64,000 nt of DNA, from positions 23,431,842 through 23,495,841 of the forward strand of contig NC_092020.1 in assembly GCF_042242105.1 (NCBI RefSeq). Direction: 5' to 3'. Origin of the DNA: Pempheris klunzingeri (Eukaryota > Chordata > Actinopteri > Acropomatiformes > Pempheridae). Shown here one piece after another: positions 20,745-32,568 of the stretch (positions are counted from its first letter, which is position 1; each line of letters opens with the position of its first letter). The translations under genes were made by a program, and so were the position numbers. The notes under the pieces were generated by a model. That model did not search any database, was not told the origin of the DNA, and was given only the letters and a program-made list of their open reading frames with translations.

Positions 20745-21889
20745 GATCTAATCTACTTGTCCTTTAAAGTGTTTAGTTGTCTAACATATTTAGACCACAC
20801 TGACATTCTGGAAAACCACAGGTAAACAGCCATGATCATCTGTGGCTGATCAACATTAAGATTTTTGTACCTTTTTGAAAATGTATTTCCTGCTGCCAAA
20901 GCCACTCAGATTCACTTAGACTGAGATCACTCTGTAGGCCCCAAATCTCCAAGCACCAGTGGATGTGCAGAGTACAGTACAATTGAGCTGTGAAGCTAGT
21001 GAAAAACGGATGACAGGATGATAAGTGTTTCTGGCTGACTGCCTGGTTTCTCATGTGGTCTAAGAGCCTGGGATTTCAATAGAGAGATAGTGCAATGCTG
21101 TAATGATATGATCTCCACAGCCTCAACAGACTATTGACTACAGACGACTATTAGATTTATTGCTGCCATAGAAATACACCAGAATTTGACTCAAACTGTT
21201 GTGGAAGAGGGAAGTGGGTCAACTGCAACATTGAACAATTACTACAACTACTTGCAAAGCTGTAAACAAAATGTTGAAACACAACATCTTTTTACAAATC
21301 AATCCATCCAGAGAGTAAGTGTGGATGTCTGACAGCTGAAATGATCAGCCCATGATATATCTCACGGTCTCTGTGAAAGCAGCTCGTCCTTTTTCCACGG
21401 CAGTCAATAGCTGGTAAAGCCTCTTTCCCTGCCTGCCTCAGTGGAGCTGTAAAACCTGACCTCCTTAATCTTTCAGTGCCTTTTGATTTCCCTCAGCTTG
21501 ACTGGGCGTGAACACACATCAGCACTTAAGATGAAGAGAGCCATCGCCTGTTGATTTCTTCAGGCGTCGGGCGCTGAGCATCGGAATTTGGAATTTGAGT
21601 ATTGGGGTTCACATTCAGCTGCATTCGTTTATACTGAAAATCCAGATGTTATGATACGACTATAGTCAGCAGCAAGAGATACCATATAAATGAAAAAAAA
21701 AAAAAAAAGCACTATATAACCAGCATCCTGATATATTCCTTTCATTATGCACAAGAAATGATGCTGTAAGCACTAATAATGATGAGTGAAGTGGGATGCT
21801 TTACATAAAAAGCACTGGCCAGGGTTGCAGGGTGATGTTTATATTTATTCTACATCACGCCTCTCCTGCTGAACAATATCTAGGGCCTG

Positions 21890-21903
21890 GTTGCTATGGC
21901 AAC
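21890..21903. promoter_or_regulatory. X-box-like palindrome
   Basis: GTTGCTATGGCAAC, one mismatch to GTTNCCATGGNAAC, about 4 kb upstream of the gpm6a start codon. Confidence 0.45.
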
Positions 21904-22310
21904 TAGCAAGCCCATACTGGAGAGCGACCAGGAGACATTAATAAGCTTACTGTGAGCTTCTTTGGCTCCTTCTGTTGGTCATGAGCGCAGGCAGTGACTG
22001 TAGGATGTCTAGCGGCACATACGGGAATACAAAAAAATATTGCAAGCACATTCTAACAAGATGATACACGCGCATTTACACTCATGTACACAACACAGAT
22101 AGCATTTGTGATGGAGATCGAAGATGCCAGGCAACTGATGGATGAAACTGAGGAAAATGCCCTAAGAAAGTGTTTCACCATCTGCCGATTTTTCCTATCG
22201 GCATCGTGGTACCCACAGTGTGAAGGAGGCTCTTGTGGCGAAGAAGAGGGGATGCAGCAGGGAGGGGTCAGCGCCTTGTTGGAGGCACAGACAGGAACAC
22301 GACTAGCTGT

Positions 22311-22337
22311 GGGAGGGAGGGAGGGAGGGAGGGAGGG
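22311..22337. repeat. (GGGA)n microsatellite
   Basis: Pure-purine run of GGGA units. A run of about 16 A lies 45 bases downstream (22379-22394). Confidence 0.9.
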
Positions 22338-25246
22338 GTGCAGGACTGTGAGTCTTTGTAACATAAAGATTCCCCTGGAAAAAAAAAAAAAAAAGCCCTC
22401 CCCCATTCCCCCACAGCAAATCTCCCACCCCTATTAACAAAGCCATGGTAAGCTAGTGTGTGGCCATGTTATCCAGGCTAAGGGTGGGGCACTTTGTGTG
22501 AGTGTAGGCTGGCATGCGCACAAATGCGTGAAAAGCCTTGTGCATGACGGAGAGCAATATTTATATGTATTCATATGTATTATAATTAATGCACAGCTTT
22601 TATTTATTTACATATTTTTAATTTAGTTGCAATGCGTTAGTCCCCAACAAGCTGCTGGCCCCTGTTGTTCTTAATTTTCACAATCCCAGGAGACTAAAGC
22701 TAATTAAGCACAGATGAGTATTTTTTTTATGTGCCACATGCAAACAATAACACTTAAACAAATAACAAAACATTATTCATTAGACTGGAATAAAATTCAA
22801 CATTCACGGAGAGACTTAACTTCATCACGGCTATTTAAAGTTTGTAGTACATTACAAATATTTATTAAAGAGCAATACTCAAAATTAACTTGATTATTGT
22901 ATCGTGACTTTTGCACCAAGAGAACATAGTGAAACTAAGTTGATATTTCATAATTAATGATAACTGGCAAGGAAAAGATAAACAACTGTGAACAGTGAAT
23001 CCAGCCCAGTTCAGCAACCTGACTTCTATCAGGTTACCAGGCAGAAGAAAAGCTTAAATACCTTGTACAGTGTCCACAATACCACTGATTTAAGAGGAGT
23101 GCACAAACCTGCTAGAACACAAGACAATGGCAAAATGCTGTTTGGGACAAAAACAAGAAAAACGTCTCACATGCTGCCTTGTTACTTACAACACTCACTA
23201 CAGCACAGTATATCTTGTGATCTAATCACATCTCAAACACGTCGTAGCACAATGACTAACAGGATATGAATGGTTACACAAAGATAGACTAGTTGCATGA
23301 TATTGACCTTTTGTATACTTCAGGGTGTGCATTCATACCAAGTAAAATTTTGAGTTTGTTTCAAACTTTGCCGTGTTTACTTGTGGTTTCATTTGTCTGA
23401 GCAGGAGAGAGACAGTTGGATGCAAGTGGAACCAAATGATCTCACTAAATCTAATTGAGAACTGCAAAAGACTACAAACTAGAGGAAATGACCACCATAC
23501 AAGACATAAGGTTAAATGGGTGGATGTTGGACATCAGTCCACATCAGTCTCCTTATACACAACAGTTGATTTATTCTAGGAAAAGCTTACCTTCATAATT
23601 AGAGGCGAAACATTTTTCAAATGTGTTGCTCACTGTCATTTTTATGCTTTTTAACAGCAAAGAAAAAGACAGAATAAGGCAGAGAAGTCAATGTATCTTG
23701 GCTAATCCCACATTGATACTGTGAAGGCAGATTACCTGAATCCTCTATGATGAAAATGTCTGTTAGCCTTTTGCTTTCAGTTTGCAAATGACTTAGGAAA
23801 GTAAGTAAGTTGTTTTTCACTAGTGGTTGACCATATGAAATAATTTCATTTCCAGATTTGGGTGCTTGAAAGTGCAAATGCATATGAGGCCAAAGAGTTT
23901 TTGGAATATTGACCACTGAATAATATTGAATATTGACCAGAGGTAAAAGCAGGAGAGTCCACACTAGCTTCATCTGGATCAAAGTGACAGACCATCAGAC
24001 AGACCAACCAATAGACATTATCATCCCTCATAGCTAATTAAAACTTGCTAAATTAAACAACAGGAGGTCAGACCATGTGGTTGAACAATATGCTGCAGAA
24101 ACTTAATGGAATTATTAATGAAAGATGTTGCATTAAGCAATTAAACATAAATAAACCATTACATTTGAACATGAATAACTTATACGTTAATTTTGAAACA
24201 TCAGCATAATTACCATAAACGCATCATAAATCGAGATCATATTGTGGTTCTTCAAGAAGGCTTGTGGATTCATTTAATTCGGACAGTAAAGGCTGAGGAA
24301 AAGATGACTTAAAACATCCATTAGTTAACAACAACAGGCTTTGATGGGTCAAATTCTAAAAACAACTCCTATCTGTCCATGTACTCTTCCATCCCTGTAT
24401 GATTTACAGTCTGTTTAAGTCCATGTGTTTACTTATATGATTCTCAGAATTCTCTGCTTGCCTCCTTCTTGACTGCTCTCCAGCTCTCTGCTGCAGCAGA
24501 AGCTCAATTCCCCCACAGGAATCATTAAAGTTTCATCTAATCCAACCTGTCTGATCATCCATCCATACGCCCATCTGTCCGTACCGCAAGTCAAGTCAGA
24601 TTTTATTTCTATGGCACATTTCATCCCCCAGTTTAATGTACCTCAATGATCTTCCAGTTATTCCTCTTTGCCTCCCGTCCCTCAAGCCACCCCTCGGTTT
24701 GTCAATATATTTGGCGCTCCATGTGAGGTACTAGCCACCTTGTGGGTTATTAGTTCTGCATCTAGAGTATCAACTTATGGCTTGTGCATTTCAGAAAATG
24801 TTGAAAAGAAATTGCATGTTGCATTACGCCACACCTTATGGGATTTAACATGGACGTCTTCACACTTTCAGGCGGTTAATCGATGACTGAATTCATATAT
24901 CCCAAAATGTCAATTATTTAGGAATTAAGAGAAGCGGCAATCCATTGGTTCCAGGGGTCTCATCGGACCACGAGCTAGCTGTAAAAGCTCGACCCCTAGT
25001 CCAGATAATCCTGGAGTTGAAATCTTAAAATCTCCAAAAGTGGGAAACCCTTGCTTATGCAGTGTGTGTCCACACATATAGTGCGCTTTTACATGATAAG
25101 AATCCAGTGACACCTCCGTGGTGATGGTATAATTGAATCTGTATGACTAATAAGATTAGGAGAATCCCATTTTGAAATCAGATGTCCCCCCCTTCCCTTA
25201 TTTGAGGAGAGGTTGAGTTAATGCAGTAGAGTCACTGCCGCCGCGA

Positions 25247-25312
25247 GGGGGGGGGGGGACGACGGGCTTAACCACTCTGTCTAAGGGCCAGGGGTGTTTG
25301 GGGTGTTTGGGG
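25247..25312 (+). other. G12 run and G-quadruplex-capable motif upstream of gpm6a
   Basis: Twelve consecutive G at 25247-25258. Then GGG-cca-GGGG-tgttt-GGGG-tgttt-GGGG at 25285-25312, which has four G-runs with short loops. AAACACCCC at 25347-25355 is the reverse complement of GGGGTGTTT, so a hairpin could compete with the quadruplex. Confidence 0.55.
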
Positions 25313-25856
25313 TGTAGCCAGGCAAGTAACGGTGAGCCACACTCTTAAACACCCCTGTCCAAACACGGCAGTCTGAAGGTGGAGATTCAGTGCTCAGTCT
25401 CTACCCCAGTGTTGCCTTCAGTGTTTCCATTCTTCATTTTTCACACACACACACCTGCCACCTCAACTGCTCAACCCCTCCGTCACACATGCGCTTTCCT
25501 GCCTTCCACAGAGACCACCCTCTGCTCCATCCAGCCCCCCTGCTTCCCCCCTCCTCCCTCTCCACCAGGGACTAAGGAGGTTTTCAGCACTTGCCACGGC
25601 AGCTCGCAATGGACAGCACCACAAAGACTCAGTGATCCCCTCGCATCGCCCCGGCGTTTGACAGAAACCACAGCTGACAGGCAATCTCAGCGTTCAGTAG
25701 GGACGTCTAGAGAGAGTGGAGAAGTGAGACAGAGAGAAAGAAAGACGAAGTGCTTTGTGGACTACCCCCTTAAAGATAAATAAGGTTTTGAAAACACAAT
25801 CCAAACAGGCATTTTGTTTTAGATCTCTCTTGTTGCTCTAGAACAGAATCAGCACA

Positions 25857-28800
25857 ATGGAAGAAGATATGGATGAGGGGCAGACCCAGAAAGGTAAGGA
25901 AGGATTTCTTTGCACATTTTGGGTAGATTTCCTTAAGTAAATCTGACATGGGTGTCAGTGATGCCTCTACAGAGACAATTGCACAAATGTTAGCCTTTCC
26001 CTTTCTGAGTAGGAGAGCAGCTGTTTGTGGTAATTCCTTTGTCCATTGAGTGTCAGCACTCCACTCCAGAGTGCACGTCTATATGTGCTATGTGGGTAGG
26101 CTGAGGGGTGTGAACTGCCCCATCGAGGGCTGGATTGTCTTTGTTTGCCTGACAAGGCTTTCATGCTTGTCGTGATGGCTGTGTGGGGAAACATGAAGAG
26201 CGAAGAACCAAACCAAGCTCCTACACTCATTAATCCATCAGCTTTCAGGTTCCCTTCTTTGTGTCCAAATACCCAGACGGTGTATTTTGCAACGATGCTT
26301 TGCGACATACAGTGTGGATTCGATGCAGAGGGCAGGGGGCTCTTTCGTTTCGTTTAAGAGGGCCAGTGTTTGCTTTGTTCAAAGTGGAATTGCTATTTAT
26401 ACTTCACACACACCCCCACCACCACCACCACCACCTTTTCTCTGCATGAATGATTCAGTGTATGGTTGGGAGCCACAAAAGAAAGAGTAAAGGAGTATAT
26501 TTTTGTTCACAAGTGGACTGCAAGACTTTAAATAAAGATGTTCCTGCTAAAGCAAGCCTGGCGTGATACATGAGCAGTGATGGACAGGATGCTTTTTTAA
26601 ACCGTAGAACACACCTTTGTCTCTGCCTCCCTTGTCTCGCTCCCTCTCAGATTGACTTCATGTGACAGGCATGGCTTCATATGTTTGTTTCTCTTCCCTC
26701 CTGTTTTTACCTCCATGCAGCCTAGCGCTCCTCACAGGGACACCATGAGCTCAAACAGTTGCCATGGCACTGGCCAAGTGTAGTCATTATCTATTCTCTC
26801 TTCACCCACTCCTGCTGATGACATTTCAGTAACACAGGAATAGCTCAGTGTCTCTGAGAGAATGGGAGGGAGAGAGACAGAAAGAGGTACAGAGGCAGAG
26901 TCAGACTGACAGAAATTAGAAGAAGTGGGGGAAGACCGCAATTGGAAGCGAGACCGAGTCCAAGAAAGAGAGAGAATAACGCATGACTCTATGTTAGTTA
27001 TGCACATCCAGTTACTAACGAGAGATTCCATTTTGATCCCCGGTGATTAAAGGGATTGACTGCTGCAAGATCATTTAGGGGGGGGGTGCTGTTCCCATGT
27101 AATGTCTGGCATGTCTGTCTCCAGCAACCTTACAGATCTCCATCTAATACATCTCGGTCGCCATTACTAGGTGTGTACTCAGGCATTCACGTTCAGAAAG
27201 CAAAATCTGTGAGCCTTGGCCACTAACACAAATGCTCACCCAAGTGAAAGAGGCAGCCATGCAAGCTGTGCATGCATTTCTGTACGCCATGTCCATTTAT
27301 TTGGGCCAAGCTTGGGTTTGTAAAGACAGTACTTACTGTAGTGCGCACTCATAAACTGCAAGCTCTGTTAGCTTGAATTTAGCTCACTGCCAAACATTTT
27401 CCTCTGAACATCTTAAAGATTGTGAAATCCGCCAAAGGAAGGTTGCAGTTTTGTTTTGTTTGTTGCTGCAGTCAGAGTTGGTCGGCACAAACCATTTCAG
27501 AGGTGCAAAAGAGAAACGTCTTTTTTTTTTCCTTCATATGACGTAATTGTTTTACTGTCACTTGATAAACATTGATGTCGCCGCGGAGCCTAAAACTTGA
27601 GCAGAGAAAGGAGATTCAGGATAAAGTGTAAGATGCATTCAAGGACAGAAAATGGTCACAAATGCTGTACTTGGCATTTATGGCTATAACATTTGTTTTG
27701 TACAGGAAAAATGACCATGGCTCAAAAAGAGTTGGTTAGAAAGTAAATACCCAACCTGTTACCTCAGAAGCTGACGTTCACTCTGGTCCAGCCACCAGAG
27801 AAATGTATGCAGCCACTCACAGGCTGACAGGCCTTCATGGTTCACCAGAAACGCACCACAGGAAAAATGTTATTTGTGTCTTTGAGTGACTTCCGAAAGT
27901 TTCATTAGAATTCTTTAGTAGCTAGTAAACAGACTGCTTGTTAACTATTATGAATTAAAACATTTATACAACAATGTGCATGCTAGTGTGGAGACAGTGA
28001 ATGGCATCAGAGGTGATCAGGTATATCACATGCTAACAGAAACACCTGGAGAGTGAAAGTGTTTGACTAAAGCCAGCTAAAAGCTAAGGCCTTACTGCTG
28101 AGTCCATTTCTAACTATGCTTTTAAACAAAAGTAGTTTCTAATCTAACCTATTTCTAAATTGATCAGTAAGATTTTACTGGCTTTGGAAGGTTGTGTATC
28201 TGTTCACTCTTGGTAAAAAAAAAAAAAAAAAAGTGCTTCCCATGAATTATCAGGCTATAAGATCATGGCACAACATTCCTGGAGATTTATTGGTTGATGG
28301 AGCATGACATAATGTGAGATAGATATGTCATAACAAGATAGCAGGGCTCACTGGTCACCTAACCATGTGGGGATTTTATATAATGACTGACTTGAAAAGT
28401 GACAGCTTCTTTCCTGGTTCTTGAAGACAACAGATGATTGAAATGATTGCTTGGGTGAAGCATGATGAACATTAAAGCCATCCTGTCAGGTTTCATTCCA
28501 TGTCACTTTGATATCATGCCTGTCATTCTGTGAATATCTGTAATCGCTTGCAAGAATCATTGCTCATCTCCAGCAGAGGTTAGAGCTGTGACCAGAAGCC
28601 TCGGCTCTGCAGTGACACGCGATAACAAACAGGCTCATAAATGACAGAAGAAATTGAAACGAATATCATCATTCTCAAGGATAGCATGAAAAATACAGAT
28701 TGGCTTTTCGCTGCTGTGAGGTTGGCCCAAAGGAGGCTGCAGTCCAGCGAAGATCAAGTCAGAGGTGGGGCAGAAACATTGCTCACAGCAAAAGTTCTGT

Positions 28801-31167
28801 AAAACACAAGCACTACAACAATATTTATGTCCAGCCATGACAACTTTAAAAGCTTATGAATGTCACACAGCATTGTTTATCTGAGAGGACCACAGGATTT
28901 ATGGCAGCTTTTATTGCCAACTAGGTGCTATATTTACAACCTACTAGGCATTCATACCACTGTTAAAAGGACAATGTAATGTAATTTTGTTGGTGAAAAT
29001 GCCATACACTTCACCCAAATACACTGCAAATAGGTGCTTCCACCACAAAAGAGATGTAGGTGTCAGTGAGTGCACTCACAGCACGCTAATGCCCGTCTGT
29101 CTTCCTCTTGTGAGGCGGCAAATCTGAGATTATGAGTCAGATGCACCAGGTGGGCACTGCTCACTTCAACTGCTAGCCAAATGTAGCAGTGCACATTATG
29201 CACCAAAGGGGCCATCAGCGGCAGGGAGCGAAACCAACGCCCTTCGGTGGGAAAAGGGGGCTAACGCTGTTATGAACGCAGGGATGAAATGAGAAGTTTT
29301 GCAGGGGAGTTCTGCAAATGAACACAATATGTTTAATAAGTTTAATAAGAATAAAAACCCAATAACATTCTGGCGAGCCCACACTGGTGGTAGATGGAAA
29401 ATTTGGGGAAGGCACACCTGTTAGCATTTCCTGAGCCAAAAATCTACTCCGCGAGGCACTGCTTGTCCTTCTGTTTGATCAGTTTGATCAGGAAACTAAC
29501 TTGGCAATGCATTACATGATGAGGATCTCATTGATATTTTTGTCTCCATAAATCATAGCAGAATGTTTGTCAAATGACACAACATGAACTCAGCAGACAC
29601 AACGTACAATAGCAGTGAGTTCTGCCGTGTTTTTTAATGGTTCGCTGAGTTTCATGCACTTTGAATTTAAACTCCCATAATAAATGTCAAATTTGCATTG
29701 AGGCTAAGGCACGGTGAATTCACAAGAGGCTGCTTTGAATATCGGTGCTGCGGCCGGACTGATGGACGGTAAATGATTCTTCATTAAACACTGCATATTT
29801 ATCGGGTATATAATTATTATTGAAGATATTATTGTGTTAAAATGTCCCTTCATTTCTATGCAGTAGCATGTCCAAAAGCTTTCTCATCATTCAGTGGGAT
29901 GAGTCAGCTTGTTTTAAAGAGCCGGAAAGAATTTTATTGAAACTTGAAGTGAGGGTTTGTGTCCGATGATGGCCTTAATACTGTTTCTAAGGATATACCA
30001 CTCTGACATGATAGCTTCAGGTCAGAGTACAGTATCTGCCTTCAGTGAGCTCGGGTCATGCTTCACAGTACAGAGCCCTTCTCTTTTCGTGTCCCTCCCT
30101 GCATCTCTTGTTCAGTGCTCCGAATCCTGACCCGCCCCGGCCCTGATGAAGTCAAGGGAGTTCCACCAATTGTTTTTAAGAAATTTGTTGGGGCTATTAG
30201 TGGAAAACTTCTTTGGGTATTCTCGCAGGAATGACTCCCAAGTATTGATGTTTAAACAAAGGAGAACAGGTGTTCATAACATAATGATGCAGGGTGTATT
30301 CCTGGATCCCAGCAAAGATCGTAACCTTAAATAATATTATGATAGTGCCACCGTTCAACATGATAGTCGTTGACCCATTTATTCCTACAGCTGTAATATA
30401 TATAACTTGGGTTGAGAGAATTTCTTGATGTTTTAAGCAAATAAAGAGAGTTTTTTTCATTGCTTAAGGCTCATTTGAAAGAAAGAATTTCGAGCTACAG
30501 TTAAAGTTAGTTCAGAAATTTCAAATTAACCTTCAAATCAACCTTAAAAAAATGCATTTAAAGAATGGAATGAAACTGTTTCGATTCACACTCTGAGAAC
30601 ACTTTTTTTGTTCTATTGTTTAGGAGTCACTTTAATCCCTCCACCAGGCTGCACGCTTAAAATGTGCAAACTGAAAGTAAAAGAACAGCCCTCATATCTT
30701 CTCCTGAGTTTTTGACATTTGCCCCTCAGTTCCTGGAGTGAACTTGGCACAGATAAAAGACACATCCCTTCTCAGCAGTCATGTTCTGACTCCTCCATCT
30801 CTCAGGGAAAAAGAATGAGAGGAAATCAGCGGCTGAGCTTTTGGACCTGGCCTGTACAGTTCTTTTTACCCCGAGGGGTTATCTGCGTAATGTGTCTCAT
30901 TCACTATTGTCCCACTGAATTTGTTGACATACAGTAAGTGGGTCATGGCTCTGAAGTACCCGGTCTATTCGCAGATTTTGCGCTGCGGTTGACATGGCAA
31001 CCATACTGGTTGATTAAACATGCGCAGAGGAGATGGGGGCGTGCGGGAGCTGAAAAAACCTGCTCGCTTCAGGGGAGGGGGGCTGCGCATTAAATATAGG
31101 AAAGCAACGAGACTTGTATACGCCCATTACTCTCAGACTGTCACAGACACACCATCCCCCCACTGAG

Positions 31168-31219
<52 letters not shown>

Positions 31220-32525
31220 GTCTCTCTCTCCCTAGGACCAGGCTCACTGCTACCCCACCCCCATTCAAAACTCCTCTGGTAACAAGGAACTAATAACTGC
31301 TGACTGAATGCGCAAAAATTGAGTACGATTGGATGTCTTGTGGTGTGAATTAGGTCGACGTGCACCAGATTATTAGAATGATCATTAAATTATCATTCTC
31401 TTTATTTGCTTTAGTTTGTTTCCTCCTGTAACACTGCATCTTATTCATTTTCTCTGTGGCTCTAACTGCACAAAAAACAAAGCATTTATGTGACTTCAAA
31501 AAGAAAAGATTCACTTTAATGAGGGCTCCACCAACAAAGACGTATGGGCCAATATCAGCTTTGAAAAGCAATTATTTGGAACCAGTCCAATATTACTTTA
31601 ATGGTCGATGCTCTTCTGATAAATCAGATATCATCACTGGCTTTAATCAGACCTGCCAACTCCAGTGGGATGGAAAAAGGAGACCTTCAATTTACAACCC
31701 AACGCTTTCAGTATGTCACCTTTGACACTGGGCTAAACACAGCTAAAGTAGTAAAGATCATTTTGGACACGGTTACATTACCGCAGCTAAAAAGCAACAT
31801 TTCAAGTTAAAGCAACCGAAAAGATTCTTTACAAACATTAGGGTCAAATGAGGTCCTGCCATAAGTCCATTATACTGCCGGTCTGTTTCACTTTCTCTCT
31901 GTCTGTCCGTCTTTCTCACTTTGTCTGGTGTTTTGACCCAAATGATGCGCTAAAAGGATTTACATGACTTTGCTGATGTGCTCATCTTGGTTGTTGTTTC
32001 GCAGATACGCAATTAAGGGGTTGATAAAGGCTTTAACAAATTATTGACAGGTCACAAAGTTTTGTGCCAAACATAAGTTTTAAATAAACTTTGACACTGG
32101 AAATATCTAAGGTAAAACTTAAAATGTAAATATACTGGAGTCAATATAGGTTGCTACTCCCCTCTGAAAAGATCCTGTTAACAGATCCAGTGGGGTAAAA
32201 AAAATCCAATAGGTGAGGCTTTAAGTATTGATCGTTTCAATCACTGTGGATTAAACCAGACATGCTGTGAGCTGGTTAAATAAAATAAAAATACACATCT
32301 AAGCATGAAGAAAACATACAAACATAAGTAAAGTGAGAGAAGAATCTCTTTAAAAATAATGTAATTTTACTCATTAGCGGCCTAAAAGGGCAGCAAATCC
32401 TTCATTAATTAACCCCATCTGATGTTAGAGTCATGTTTTCTTTGAAGGACGTCATTTGGCTGTGAGCATTACTTAAGGATAACCTCATCCCTCATGTGAT
32501 TGTTGACTGGGACAGTGAGAGTCTG

Positions 32526-32568
<43 letters not shown>

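Larger units (their letters stand above)
19206..25856. other. spata4-gpm6a intergenic region
   Basis: Spacer of 6.6 kb. The proximal part is the spata4 3' UTR. It holds a retroelement-like tail (20561-20625), a nested inverted-repeat cluster (20636-20744), an X-box-like site (21890-21903), a GGGA microsatellite, several A runs, and the presumed gpm6a promoter region (about 25200-25850), which is CT- and C-rich and may hold 5' UTR sequence. A 121-codon minus-strand frame (23617-23982) begins with a signal-like hydrophobic run but is otherwise unrecognised. Confidence 0.7.

Noticed and set aside
22084-22437. 117-codon plus-strand frame and a 117-codon minus-strand frame over the same bases
   Set aside because: Both run through the GGGA microsatellite and an A run, giving low-complexity Gly/Arg and Lys tracts. 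No similarity recognised and no splice context.
25379-25783. 134-codon plus frame just before the gpm6a start
   Set aside because: Pro/Ser/Thr-rich translation of a C/CT-rich stretch, out of keeping with any M6A N-terminus; more likely promoter or 5' UTR.
31014-31365. Arg/Glu-rich minus-strand frames
   Set aside because: Produced by translating the CT microsatellite.
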